A DNA stretch of 30,549 nt, taken from the NCBI GenBank assembly GCA_033297205.1, contig MU859347.1, positions 1-30,549 of the forward strand. The letters are read 5' to 3'. The notes beneath the pieces are model-generated. The model searched no databases and was not told the origin of the DNA. It saw only the letters and a program-made list of their open reading frames with translations. Source of the DNA: Pseudoneurospora amorphoporcata. Its lineage: Eukaryota; Ascomycota; Sordariomycetes; Sordariales; Sordariaceae. Below, one piece after another: positions 19,925-30,549 of this stretch; within the stretch, counting starts at the first letter, position 1, and every line of letters starts with the position of its first letter. Made by a program: the position numbers and the translations under genes.

Positions 19925-20175
19925 TCACATGTCGCAGTTGTCGATTCCTTGGCCAATCACTCCCGTCCGTTTCTTGAGAAGACAAAGGTCTGTGTCAAAC
20001 TCTGTCCCCAGCCCATCTCGTCGTGTGGCTTGAGCGACATCTGTGGTGCAGTCGTCAGTCATGCATGGGCTCTTCAAGCATGTGTTGAGGCTTGCTTACC
20101 TGAAGATGGGATAGGAGCAGCAAAGACCGAGACAAGTGACGCCGCAAGCAAGACCAATAGCGTGACCGTCTTCAT
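19925..20175 (-). CDS. Small secreted peptide precursor with dibasic sites
   Basis: Two exons (20175-20100 and 20040-19925) are split by a 59-bp GT-AG intron with a CTGAC branch, giving 63 residues. The start has a good context (gcaaacATGAAG). Residues 1-19 form a clear signal peptide (MKTVTLLVLLAASLVSVFA), followed by a short pro-part. Two Kex2-type sites follow: ATRR (ending at residue 33) and LLKKR (ending at residue 50). Cleavage would give a 17-residue peptide, DGLGTEFDTDLCLLKKR, and a 13-residue C-terminal peptide, TGVIGQGIDNCDM. Each holds one of the only two cysteines. The upstream minus strand has a TATA-like TTGTATATC about 145 bp before the ATG. I recognise no family. Its neighbour is a UstYa-like gene, the enzyme class that modifies Kex2-released ribosomal peptides, but there are no tandem core repeats and no Tyr. 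A small effector or signalling peptide is an alternative. Confidence 0.6.
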
Positions 20176-21090
20176 GTTTGCAACGCTTGAACTGATAACA
20201 GGGTGAGAGGCGTTTGGGAGTTGCCAGGGTTGAAAAAGAGCCTGAAGAAGAGAGATGAAGCAAGGAAAGAAGTTAGGAAGACCATTCCGTACTGACCATG
20301 ATGACTTCAGACCGAAAGATATACAAGCCAAGGAAAGGCAACAAAGTCACATCATACCCGATCGGCAAAAGACCTCGACAGTTTCGGTACTTGTGACGAT
20401 AACCGCCTAGCAGCAACATGCTAGCGGACGACAAGGCAACGAACGGCAGTGGTCCGATCGTGGCTTATGACTGCATCCGCACGGAGAACTACCGGCGTCC
20501 AATGCTGACTGTGCCTCGTCATCGCCTTGCTTCTCGGCCATCACCACTCCCGCCTTCTCAATGTTATCTCCTATGGGCATTGATACCCGTGCAAGATATG
20601 GGTATACTCCGGTTTGACGTACCCGGCCCAGACTACACCTCAATCCAAATCGAGATCGAGACCACCAACATCTTTACTAGCAAAGCTTACTGACACACAT
20701 CCAACAGGTTCGTATAACCGCCAACGACCGCCAAGCACCGAGTACGCCGATATTGACGTAGTTCCACGGTTCAACGAGGCTCTGCCGGACCAACAGTCCA
20801 ACAATACCGCCTTAACATCACTAGATACAAGACTTCTGTTGTTGTTCCATCAATCATGTGTTCACACTGCCTTGCAGCGCGGCCACCTGTGCAATATCTA
20901 CCAGAGCCATGACCTTGAACAGCCATATCGCCTACATCTTCCGTATTGAATCGTGCTTCCGTGTTACTATTCTTATCCTCAGCCTGCTGTACTCCTACCG
21001 CCTCTTCCCAGTAACGGTACCGCGCTCCATGTTCCAGACCCGTCCCAAGTCAGACTGGCACAGCAGAGCCCAACTCGGCACCATCCCAAC
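20176..21090. other. Promoter of the peptide gene and 3' flank of the esterase gene
   Basis: No gene is recognised. On the minus strand a possible 5'-leader intron for the peptide gene (GTCAGT near 20295 to TTCTTCAG near 20240, with a CTAAC between) would fit. Plus-strand frames at 20614-20949 and 20858-21316 have chance-like translations. Confidence 0.4.
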
Positions 21091-23257
21091 TCAAACACCA
21101 AGCTTCTCGTTCAGGGTATTGATGAACGCACACCGCTTAAGCAACTTCTCCCTCTCCAAGAGTGCCTCCCTCTTCCTCCTCACTTGCTCTGGTTTCTTAG
21201 CCGCCGTAGACTCCTCGTCCTCATCCTTCCCTCCCATCTCCCCATATTCCACTCCCTCACCAACAATCGGCTTCTGCATGCTCCCCAGATCTTCTGCGTC
21301 TGCCACAATCCCGTGATGTCTAACCTTACAACTCCCCGTCCCCACCGGCCCGCCAATCACATGCACATTAACCCCCTGTAAACTCTCCAGTCCTCTCTTG
21401 GCCTCAAGTTCAGGTCCACCAAACGCCTCAGGCCATACCCACCCTTCATCTCCCTCTCCCTTTTTCTGGTCTGTAGGACTCGGATCCCCACTAGCCGCAA
21501 ACCTCACAAAAGCCCCCGCCATCTGCCTCGCCAGTTTTTGGTCCTCCTCCGAACACGCATCACCCAGCTCCGGGAACACTCCGTTAAAGATATAATACGT
21601 ATCAGACCCATGCACCGCGCCCAGATATGGCATCCCGGCCCCCTTGAACAAAGGGGTTAACATGCTCTGATTCAAAGTATACAGTCTCACACCAGCAAAA
21701 TCGGGGGTCTCGGCGTAAGAAGCGCGAGAGAGGTGGTACCCAAAGTCAATGCTGGAACAGGTGAACAAGATATCTCGTAGGATGCGCGAGATGCGGAAGT
21801 AGTGGACTGTTGCTTCCGGGTCCGTGTCCGATTTTCGGGAGAGGTAGGAAAGGTATTCGGGGAGGAAGTCGGATTCGGGGTATAGAGAGAATAAGGTGGA
21901 TATGTCAGAGGAAGAAAGGGTGGAGGGGCCGACAAATGAGTGCAGGGCGTGGATCATGGAGGATTCGGACACGAAAAGAGGGGCGGGGCCGGCGTTGGTG
22001 GCGCCGTCGTCTTGGGCCCAGGAGAGGATTGTTGGGATTCCTGGATGGGGAGATTGTTAGAACCGGTTGGTGATGGATGGGAAGGGAAAAGAAGGGGGAA
22101 GTGGAAGGAACAAGGGGAAGGGAAGAGCAGGGAAGTGGAGGGAAAAGAAATTTTCAGGAAAAAACGTTACCTTTAACAAACCTCCCCGACTGATACAGCA
22201 CCGACTGTCTTTCAGGAATGAAATCGCCATCCACTGAAGGAATAAAAGTAAACAGTCCAGCCGGTGGATGATTCTCAACCGAATACCCCATCGCCTTCTC
22301 TGTGAGTTCTTCCATGGGCACACTTCTCAAACAACTCAGCAACTTTTCATCCTCATCCTCGCCATCCTCATCCTCTGGCTTCTTAGAAATACACCCCACC
22401 CGCTCCGCCACATTCCTCGTATGCCTCTCCGTCTCTTTCTCCTCAGTCATATTCAGCGCCGTCCCAGGCGGTCCACTCATCATCCACGCCCTCGTGAACG
22501 GCGCTCCCTGTTCCCCCGCGTACGCAACCATCTGCAGACTGGTAAACGTCCCCCCCGCGCTCAGTCCAAAGGCTGTGACCCTCTCCGGATCACCGCCGAA
22601 ATGACCAATGTTATCCCTCACCCACTCCAACGCAACCCTCTGATCTCTCATCCCCAGGTTCAAGGACTTTTGCTTTTTCAGGATGGGAAGACGGGGGAAC
22701 CCAAAGATGGTCAGCCGGTAATTGATAGCCACGTAGATGATGGGCTCCCCTAGCTCGACCGACAGGGCAAGTAAGCGGTCGGGATCAAAATGGGGGTCGT
22801 ACGCACTCCCTTTGACGACCCCGCCGCCGTGGATGTGGACGACCACTGGCAACTTTGCATCGGCCTTGACGCCCGAGGGGCGGGAGATGCGTAGGTTCAG
22901 GCAATCTTCGCTTATGGCATGGGTTTCGGAAAAGAAGGGCGGGATGGCGGGGAGGGACTGCGGGCAGGCTGGACCCGGCGTGGTGGCGTCGATGAGGGAT
23001 CCGGAAGAGGGAAGGAAGCGAGTTGGTGCGGAGAAGCGAGCGGCAGAGGCGAAGCGGATGTTGAGGTAGTGTTCAATTGTTGTGGTGTCTGTGGTGGTGA
23101 TGGTTCCCTTGTAGGAGAGGTTGTTGGTGGGGTCTTTGACGAATGGGTTGTTGCCGCTGTCTGTAGGGTCGGCGGCGAGGACGTGGATGGAGGTTGTGGC
23201 TAGGCTGAGGCCGAGGAGGCCGGCGACCGCACGGAGCGGTTGGAGGGTGGCAAGCAT
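21091..23257 (-). CDS. Secreted type-B carboxylesterase/lipase
   Basis: Two exons (23257-22171 and 22040-21091) are joined by a 130-bp GT-AG intron with a CTAAC branch, giving 678 residues. Residues 1-29 form a signal peptide. Family marks follow in order: a Cys pair C98 and C119 (SEDCLNLRI), the oxyanion loop HIHGGG (about 141-146), the RDQRVALEWVRDNI...FGGDPERVT block, the nucleophile elbow GLSAGG (Ser233), the acid in AQDDG (Asp374) and the His in AVHGSD (His506). The elbow has Leu where most members have Glu, and the acid is Asp where many have Glu. An acidic insertion (EDEDGEDEDEK) follows the esterase core near residue 295. The C-terminus extends past the usual fold with a charged helical tail (KKPEQVRRKREALLEREKLL). 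It should hydrolyse esters outside the cell; the substrate is unknown. Confidence 0.9.
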
Positions 23258-25138
23258 CGTGAGATGGCCGGTTGGTTGAGTAGCTGTTGGTGGCTTTCTT
23301 TCTCAAAGACGGTAATGAGGATGCATTGATGTGCTTCAAGCAGTCAAGCTTCTTGGCTGGTTGCGGGATAGTGCAAAGGATTGGTGGTGGTGGTGATGAT
23401 GATGATGAGATCTTTTCTGACTTTGTGCCCGAATCAAAGACGGGACGCGACTGACATGTGCCAGACAAAAGAGTGAGCTCTGGCGCAATTTGCAACACCA
23501 ACTTTGCTATGGTCGGCGTTTCGCTCGATCGGTCAACCCGCAAACGGCTGTCAAGGCGAATGATAACACAAATGGAGGGGTCCAACACTTCAACGAGCAA
23601 CCAACGACAGGCGTCTGTCAGGTGGGATTAGCGGCGCGGGAAGTGTCAGTTTGGACTCTCTTAATGGCTACTGATTACTGACTGTCAATACATGACCACA
23701 ACAATGGAGAGTTGGAAACCAGACCAACGGTAACTGACATCTAAAGACCCTCACCTTCACCAACGACATGGCTGTTGCAAAACAACCCGGACTGCCTGGT
23801 CATTATTCCGCGGTCAGCACAAGCACTCCGTCTCTGCAATAAGCATCTTCAAGTCCGAGTCGTCCGACAAGTTTGAGCGATTGACAATCGCCGATCATCC
23901 GAACCGGTGCGCAATGTCATCCAAAATGTAACCGGTGTCTCTGTGTACCATGGCTCTCGTCTTTGTGCCGGTCCCCCAAAGACCCGGAGGTTGCTAAACT
24001 TTGGATTGACATTCGTATAGCAGCCGACCAAAAGAAATCCTCCGTATGCGGCTTACCGGGGTCGTCACAAAACCACCGAACGTCCACCGGCTAAGCATTC
24101 CGCTGCATACCCCGGTTATAAAAAACAGCGAACTGTTCCTGATAAATTTGCCGTTCGTTACATGTCGGGTTGCCTATTCGCTTGAACGTTCGGTGGTAGA
24201 TGTAGATGTAACCATAGCAAATGGCCTGGCCGAGGATCTCTTGGCTGTTTTATTCGACTTCTGTTTGATCCTACTCACATTTTGTGCAAGCATTTGCCGT
24301 GCGACACTCTCGAATTCTCTATAGAATGGTGTGGGGTGCCGAGAGTGCTCCGTCTACGCCGCAATGAAGCAGCCTTTGTGGTGGTTTGTGTGTCCAATGT
24401 CCCATATGAAAACGGCCCGTTGTCCGCACCCCTCATTTTGTGGTTGCGGTTCGTCCCCTTGCTGTCCATGGGTCGCTGCTGCAGTTATGTGGTATTCGTG
24501 TATGCATTGGACACATGAATAATGGTTTCAAGGACCGGGTACGGTGGTGAGGTAAGGTGAGGGGACGGGCGGCAGATATTACTGGCAGACATGCTATAAA
24601 CTTTTGTGTAACCATCCCTTCGAACGCTGGCTGGACACGGCACACCGTTTATAGGATATGGGATACGGCAGCATGTATTGCTACTCAATATCAGCGTCGT
24701 GATGGTGGTGGGTGAGAAGCGTCGGCGGAACATAGGTAGAGATAGGAATAGGATGGATTGTGACGGGACATGCCCGCAGCAGACCAAAGACCATGCTGGG
24801 AAGGAAGAAAGAAGGGTGGAAGGGAGCTGTTGTGCAACGGCACGGGCAAAAACGGAAAAGGCTGGCTGGCTGGCTGGCATCAGCTGTCGGCATATTTTCC
24901 CTTCTCGTTGCTTACTCTTTGTCAGAAGAGAAGGCTGGAGAGGGATCAGGTAGGTCTGTGTCTTTTTGGGTTGCGCAATGGTGGAATGGATGGCATGACG
25001 ACCCATAGTGATAAGGTAGCCTCTCCCGTTGAGGGTGCCGCCATTGACACCTCGGTGTCTCGTCCCTGAGAGCCAAATGCTCGAGATCAATTGACTCTTT
25101 TGGGGTCAAGTCATTGCCAACAGCAGCCTTGAGCCATC
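23258..25138. other. Large divergent promoter region
   Basis: This 1.9-kb region lies between the esterase (minus) and the rhodopsin-domain gene (plus). The first part carries a gat/atc trinucleotide run (about 23398-23410), and four ggct units occur at about 24863-24880. Short frames on both strands show no domain. Confidence 0.5.
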
Positions 25139-26475
25139 ATGTCCCAGCCACAACTATCACCCCCCGAGTATGACAGCCCGGCCGCCTTGATCGCCGGGTC
25201 GGTCATCATGTGGGTTGTCTCGACGCTGTGTGTTGGCTTGAGATTCTACTCCAAGAGGTGGAAGCGACAAGGCTACATCACGGCCGACTGGCTAATCGTG
25301 GCGGCTGCGATTTTTGCAACCGGCATGACGGTAATGGAGATCTATGGTGAGTGAAGACGAAACGACCAATCTCTTCTTAGGCGCAACTTGTACTAACCCG
25401 TGAAAACAGGCGTGAAGGAACACGCCTTGGGATATCCACTTGGTGCCTCGATCGAAGACCCCAAGGCAGTCAACGGACGTCTGAACAAGGCCAAACATGT
25501 GTGTTCCCTTGTCTTGTCCCATGTCTTTAACTGCCCCTCTCTAACAGACTGCTGTTGTTGTTCTTGTTCAGATTGAGCTCTCGTTCCTGCTCCTCGGTAT
25601 CGCTACTCTGGGCTTGATCAAGCTATCCGTGTGTTTCCTGTTCTGGCACCTCTTTGCCCGGGTGGTGTTTCGCCGCTTCCTCATGGTCTGGATCGCAATC
25701 ATCATTGCGTGGACCTTGGCCTTTGTCGTGGGAGGCCTTCTGGAGTGCGGCTCGCATCTCAAGGCTATCTTTGGGCAACCGCAAGAGTATCTGGACCACT
25801 GCGGAAGTGCGATCCCTACCGGATACGCCATGGTGGGCAGTGATGTTGCCACGGACTTGATCACGCTACTCATCCCCATCCCCGTGGTGTTGAGCATGAA
25901 GATGGACAGGCGAACTAGGTTCTTGACGCTGCTGACCTTTATGATGGGTGCTCTGTGAGTCTTGTCAGTCCAGGTCCTGAAGTGAGCAGGCAGGCTAACA
26001 TTGCGTGGCAGGTCTGTGGGTGCGTCCGTCGCTAAAGCCTACATCTACATCAAGGCAAGCTTGGGTCTGTGGACATCCGATGCCATCTGTAAGCTCCAGT
26101 GTCGGCTATTTTGGTCAACCGATAATCAGCTAACGCAGTGGTATAGCCATGCTCACTGGTCTCTCCATCTGGAACCTGGCTGAGGTCCATATCGGTATCA
26201 TTGCCGCGTGTGGTCCTACGCTGCGACCGATCCTGGCACGCATCATACCAACCGAGAGCCTCAGGTCCCTCTTGTCTCGCATGGGAGTAAGCTCGAACAC
26301 TTCCAAACAGAACGAGCTCCCCAGCTTTGTCAAGATGCCGGATGCCGACAGCGCTGAGCAGTTGCAGGCAGGGGCGGAGAAGGTTGGATCCAAGGGTGCT
26401 GATGGAGTCCGGCAGTACGAGATGGATTCATGGGACGACGCCGAGTCCGAGAGACGTGGTCGGAACCATGTCTGA
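25139..26475 (+). CDS. Fungal-rhodopsin-domain (PTH11-like) integral membrane protein
   Basis: Five exons (25139-25346, 25410-25498, 25572-25954, 26012-26088, 26147-26475) give 361 residues; all introns are GT-AG and 57-73 bp. The protein has the seven-helix plan of the fungal rhodopsin-like family: a first helix (LIAGSVIMWVVSTLCVGLRF), the typical TADW before helix 2, a helix 3 region (LLLGIATLGLIKLSVCFLFW), an extracellular loop with LECGS and LDHCGS cysteines, and the closing motif WNLAEVHIGIIAACGPTLRP. The C-terminal tail is charged, soluble and Ser-rich. It has no N-terminal CFEM domain. Some family members (PTH11) sense surfaces in plant pathogens; most are uncharacterised plasma-membrane proteins. 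No lesions are seen. Confidence 0.92.
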
Positions 26476-27922
26476 GGGAGACACGCCGTGTGGTGGCTCA
26501 GACCTCCTCCCCTTCTCAATGCACTCACTCATCGCCGTTCTCTTTCCATCTGTCACGTTGTTGCCGTCAAACACTTGTCAGGGAGGATATCGAGGCAGTC
26601 TTCATGTTCGTCTTCGTCTTTGCTTGGCGCGATCGATTCCGGAGGTAATGGTTGGCTTGATTGATTGATTACTTGAGTGATTGGTCGTTGGCCTCTGGTT
26701 TACGAGCGGATGCCGGATGCGAACATTGCGATGAAATTTGGGTCATGTAATGGTGATGAACCGATGAAATGGAAGGCCTCTTGGCACGTGCACTGCAATT
26801 CTGGTACTTTGAAGCTACAGCTACTGCAAGCCACTGCAAGCCACTCCTTCCGTGGCGTCGAATCATCAACCTGAGCCCGTAACGGGCCGTGTGCCATAAC
26901 ATCAGAGGCGCAGAAGGGAGCCGCCACTGGAAATTATTAGACGCCATTCCAACTCCTTTTTTTTATTTTCATTTTTTACTTTTTCACGTTCATCGACAAT
27001 TAGTTTCATGAACGACAAGGAATCAACAACCAACGTCACCCATTCCAATCTCCTGCATCTCCACTCCACCATCATGACCTGTCTACCTTGCATATGACCC
27101 CAACTGTTCTGGACTCTTTCTCCCAGGACCCCAGGAAACAAGCATCATTTGCCATGTTCATGTTCGTGTCCTCCACTCGGTCCTGAGACTTCTCTTCAGT
27201 CTGTTCCCCCGTCGAATCGCAATGGAATTCGCAACGTAGTCGCACGTTGGGCAAGAGCCTCGGCAACAACCCCGGGCTTTAGTCTGTCAGTGGTCATTCC
27301 CCATACAAAAACAAGGAAGAACGCTAACAGGGCGTAGTAGATCAACATCCAAACATCAACAAGCAATAAAATGGACCTTTTCACCGACATCGCGCATTTT
27401 TTTCATCTCGGCGGCTCAGCTGTCGTCGGACGCCAAGCGAGTACGGATCCGGCCGCGCTATTGACGCAATATCCGTTTTGACCACCCTAGGTTCCCCCAT
27501 GGAAAGCTTGTTGCCCTACACTAAAGTCTAGCGCCCTACACGTGTGCTTGCCCGGGAACATATTCAACACACGCCTAGTCCGCCCAAGAGACGGGTTACC
27601 GGGAACCACCACTCGGTCTAGACTCGTCCAATTGGCCCAGCATGGCCTTCCCAAAAAGGAGATGCAAAGTTACCGACCGATAGTTTGTGTGGCGTCCTAT
27701 CACCACCAGCACGCGGAAATTGCACATAGACCGACTTCAGCCCTCAGCCGCTGTCCTGGGTGGTCAGGCAAACATTTTCTGTCGTCAACTCTTCTTGCTT
27801 GTGACTAAAAGGGTTCCATTGCCACTCCAAACAGAAGCAATCGACCGTCGATTTGGCATTCGACAAAACAAGGTTGCTGTTCACCCCAGTCACTCTTTAA
27901 CGAGGCCACCATTGTTTTCATC
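26476..27922. other. Intergenic region
   Basis: No strong gene is seen. The region has a gattgattgatt run near 26658-26669, an AT-rich patch at about 26955-26985, a 64-codon hydrophobic frame on the minus strand (27390-27196), and a CAAAACA-rich leader before the ATG at 27923. Confidence 0.5.
27196..27390 (-). CDS. Possible small single-helix membrane protein
   Basis: An ATG at 27390 opens 64 codons. The start MSVKRSILLLVDVWMLIYYA continues into LLAFFLVFVWGM, making one long membrane helix after a basic start, followed by a soluble tail. There is no recognisable family and no intron. It lies alone in a 1.4-kb intergenic region, so it may be chance. Sequence conservation in relatives would decide. 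Confidence 0.2.
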   Translation of the reverse strand: MSVKRSILLLVDVWMLIYYALLAFFLVFVWGMTTDRLKPGVVAEALAQRATTLRIPLRFDGGTD

Positions 27923-29361
27923 ATGAAGCAAGCTTTGTTCTTGGCTTCGGGCTTTGCCTGGCTGAACCTGGCCTCGGCCGCCTGCTGTCGCAGCAACAAG
28001 TGCTTAAAGGGTACCGTCATTCTTGGGAAACCGCGCCAACAAGAAGAATGCTGACCAAGACCTTCTTAAACAGCCATTGTCCAAAACGCCCACGGAATCG
28101 ATGACTGCGCCTCGGTCCTTGTCGAGACTGTGTCGGCCCCAGCCAGCATCGTGACCGAGACCGTTGTTGTGTCCGCTACCCAGTATGCCACCGCCCTTGG
28201 CACCGACATTGTCACCGAGACCGAGTCAACCATCGCTGCCACCGAGACCGTCCTCTTCACCCAGAGTTCTTCCGTCACTGTCGGCACCGAGACCGTCACT
28301 CTGCTCACAACCGAGACCGCTATTGCCACCACTGAGACCGTCTTCCAGACCATCACGCTCCCTGCTCCGACCGAGAAGAAGCGTGGCATCGATACCTTGA
28401 CGTTTGTGGAGCCCACCAGCTCGGCCTCGGCTGACCCTGCTCCCGTTCAGTCTTCTCCGGCCCTCCCCGAGTACGCCTTGGACTGCCCGTCCTTCGACAA
28501 GTACAAGTCGGCCTGCAAGTGCGTCGGTGCCGAGGTCGTGACCATCACCGTTCCCGTTCCCGTTTCGACTGTTACTGTCGAGGAGACCACTGTAAGTTTT
28601 CACCACCCTCGGACTTGCCGATTACCCTAGCTAATTCGACTTCTTTGCCTTAGACCGTCTTGGCCTCTGTTGCTGCCACCGTTACCACCACGGAAACTGA
28701 GTTGGTCTCAGTAACGGCCACAAGCTCGGCTACCACGACTGTTCTTGTGGAGGATATCGAGACCGTGACCGCCACTCAGACTGATGTCGTCTCCCTCACT
28801 GCCACTGTCACAGCGATCGAGACCGCCACCGCCGCCCCCGAGCCCGTGCAACCCACGTGTCTAAGCAACACCGACGCCTTCCGTGCAATGACCACCTTCA
28901 ATGGCAACACCCTCTACATGTACGCCAACATGTTGAACGCTTTGACTGGTGGGCTGATCTGGAATGCTGGGAGCACCAGCACCTCCCAGTCGGTCCAGTC
29001 CAGGTACAACTTGGCTATCGATAGCGAAGGCTATCTTTACCTTCACGACAAGATCGCTCCCTATACCTATACATACTACCTCTACGTCTCAACTTCTAAT
29101 TCGGGCAGCTCTTGGCCCCAAATAAACACCAAGGATGCTGTTAACAATATGATCGCGAACGGCAGCAAAATCAGCAAGATTAAGGGATGCGTGAACTCGG
29201 TCACTGGGGAGCTTACAGTCCAGGATTCCTTGGGAAGAAGTAACATTCTCTACTGTGGCGTTCAGGTTTGGCTGTCTTCCACCCTTGGTGAAGATGTCAA
29301 CCGTGGCGGATGCTACCAGCAGTTCCCTAAGGTTGTCGCGCCATATAGCGCCCCGGCCTGA
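27923..29361 (+). CDS. Secreted Thr-rich cell-wall-type protein
   Basis: Three exons (27923-28010, 28074-28591, 28654-29361) with 63- and 62-bp GT-AG introns give 437 residues. A signal peptide (MKQALFLASGFAWLNLASA) is followed by a Cys-rich start (CCRSNKCLKA...GIDDC), a Thr/Val/Glu repeat region (about 45-127) built on TETV units, a KKR site at 131-133 that Kex2 could cut, a second Cys group (LDCPSF...SACKCVG), more Thr repeats, and a C-terminal globular part from about residue 270 with four Cys, ending GGCYQQFPKVV. The modular plan (Cys motif, Thr-rich stalk, Cys motif, globular end) is common in secreted ascomycete wall or surface proteins, heavily O-glycosylated on the Thr stretch. There is no GPI signal. 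The C-terminal domain resembles none I can name with confidence. Confidence 0.85.
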
Positions 29362-29708
29362 TTCAGGATACAGCTGCACACTTCGGATGCGGGATGTGGC
29401 GACGGACGTCCGACCCTTCATCTAGAACAGCCTCAAGCCTTTGGATAGAGTGTATGTAAACACATAATATTACTGTAGACGTCTGACGCCCTTCATCTCA
29501 TATAAACCCTCGATTCCGGATTCCTGGCTGTTGTTCATCCGCCCCATTGCCTCTTAATGCTCTAAAATAATGCCCTCTTTTTTATAATTGACGAGCAAGT
29601 AGCCAGCACATGCGCATACGGAACATCTAAAGCCTATCAAGTAGCTTCCGTACCAAGGAGCTATACGAACATTCCAGCTATACCAACCAACAGACCCATC
29701 CGGGGCCC
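29362..29708. other. Convergent 3' region
   Basis: This lies between two convergent genes. It contains several AT-rich polyadenylation-like stretches (for example ataatattactgt near 29465 and aaataatgcc near 29565). No gene is seen. Confidence 0.5.
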
Positions 29709-30327
29709 TCACAATTCCACCCATGGCGCCGACCTCATCTTTTCTTCCCTCCTTATCTCCTCCTCCCACTTCCCATCTCCACTCTCATCCTTATCCTCCC
29801 TAGAGTCCCTACCGCTACCCCAACCTAGCAACCCGCCCTTCATTCCCGACAACAACTCCACCCACTCAGTAGGACTCCAAAGCTTCTTGTACCCTACCCG
29901 TATAGGCGGACCCAGGACACAGACCATCAGGTTCATGAAAGGAGAAAGTTGGGGGATATAAGGCTGGATGCAAGGGTGGGACATTGGGTCGACCCAGCCT
30001 GGCCGCATGCTGTATACCTGAAAGGGGTTGGAGTTGGGGTTGGAGGGAGAGCGGGAAGAAAGCTTGGAAAGAGCAAGTTCGGCCTGTCCCTTGACGATGG
30101 CGTACCAGGGGTGGTTGTGAGTCTGGAAAGGGGATAGGAGGGAGGGGAGTGGGGTTGTGGTTGCGCCTTCGCCCGAGATGTAGATGAAGTGGAAGGGTTT
30201 TTTTCTCGTTCTCTGGGGTGGTTTGGTTGGCGAACTGGGAGGAGTCCGAGGAGGGGAGGAGGGTCTGGAAAGCGGCGGCGGCGGCGGCGAGGGGAAGTCC
30301 TTTGTTATTTTGACGTATTCCCTTTTA
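29709..30327 (-). pseudogene. Partial NAD(P)-binding epimerase-like protein with two homopolymer frame breaks
   Basis: The minus strand encodes the C-terminal part of a short-chain/epimerase-type protein: EYVKITKDFP, then AAAAAAFQTLLPSSDSSQFA, then FHFIYISGEGATTTP, KGQAELALSKL and VYSMRPGWVDP, ending at TAA-type stop 29711-29709. The FIYISGEGA strand and the KG.AE.AL helix are typical of fungal NAD(P)-binding proteins of this group. Two single-base frame slips separate these segments: a G4 run at 30291-30294 and a T7 run at 30198-30204. Both are homopolymers near the window end, so sequencing or assembly error is at least as likely as true decay. The 5' part is missing or lost in the low-quality right end. 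The protein's substrate is unknown. Confidence 0.55.
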
Positions 30328-30427
30328 CATGCACGAACCAGTATCGGTATCAGTTTTTGGAGGTCTTATTTGCTTGTTTGGGGGAACCACGGGGGGAGAA
30401 GAGAGGGGAAACAGAGGGGAAACAGGG

Positions 30428-30479
<52 letters not shown>

Positions 30480-30549
30480 GGGGGGGTGGTAAGGGGGACA
30501 ACAAAAATACCAACCCCCTGAGTCAAAAAGACACCCCCCCCAAACCAAC
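30428..30549. repeat. 49-base A run and homopolymer-rich end
   Basis: An uninterrupted A run (30428-30476) is followed by TT, G8 and further G- and C-runs to the end. This looks like a low-complexity contig end or assembly artefact rather than a biological poly-A tail, although a retroposed tail cannot be excluded. Confidence 0.8.

Noticed and set aside
19823..20206. 127-codon plus-strand frame antisense to the peptide gene
   Set aside because: The minus-strand model has a signal peptide, a proper intron and a good start context; the antisense frame has none of these.
1..30549. CRISPR array, bacterial operon signals or virus-derived genes
   Set aside because: Introns, gene families and promoters are fungal. 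The only tandem array (15669-15775) has no spacers, and no viral protein is seen.

Overview
The window reads as genomic DNA of a filamentous ascomycete, most likely a Sordariomycete of the Neurospora/Sordaria type. Genes are split by short GT-AG introns (49-173 bp) with CTAAC/CTGAC branch sites. Recognisable fungal families include a DUF7025-AAA ATPase, a NACHT NLR-like protein, a Whi5/Nrm1 repressor, a UstYa-like DUF3328 protein and a fungal-rhodopsin membrane protein. The window may be a whole contig: both ends cut genes, and the right end decays into a 49-base A run and G/C homopolymers.

Left third (1-10,000). A minus-strand reading frame runs off the left edge. Next comes a plus-strand gene for an acidic, coiled-coil protein cut by one in-frame TAG, which lies in the loop of a small hairpin. 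Then a divergent pair: a DUF7025-AAA ATPase (minus) and a large NACHT NLR-like gene (plus). Both carry in-frame stops and frameshifts and look like decaying genes.

Middle (10,000-16,500). An intact Whi5/Nrm1-like G1/S repressor has a perfect MCB box upstream. It is followed by about 3.5 kb without a convincing gene. That stretch holds a long pyrimidine tract, a 21-bp minisatellite, poly-T runs and two copies of a short GC-rich dispersed repeat.

Right half (16,500-30,549). Four minus-strand genes follow in a row: a glycine-zipper low-complexity protein, a UstYa-like (DUF3328) membrane oxidase candidate with a GC-AG intron, a 63-residue secreted peptide with dibasic processing sites, and a secreted type-B carboxylesterase. 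Then come a plus-strand seven-helix fungal-rhodopsin protein, a plus-strand secreted Thr-rich wall-type protein, and a partial NAD(P)-binding protein (minus) at the edge.

The most interesting candidate system is the adjacent UstYa-like gene and secreted peptide. This resembles the core of a fungal ribosomally made, Kex2-processed peptide locus (dikaritin type), but the peptide matches no family I recognise. The second is the TAG-in-hairpin gene, which fits the context preferred by sexual-stage A-to-I mRNA editing in Sordariomycetes.
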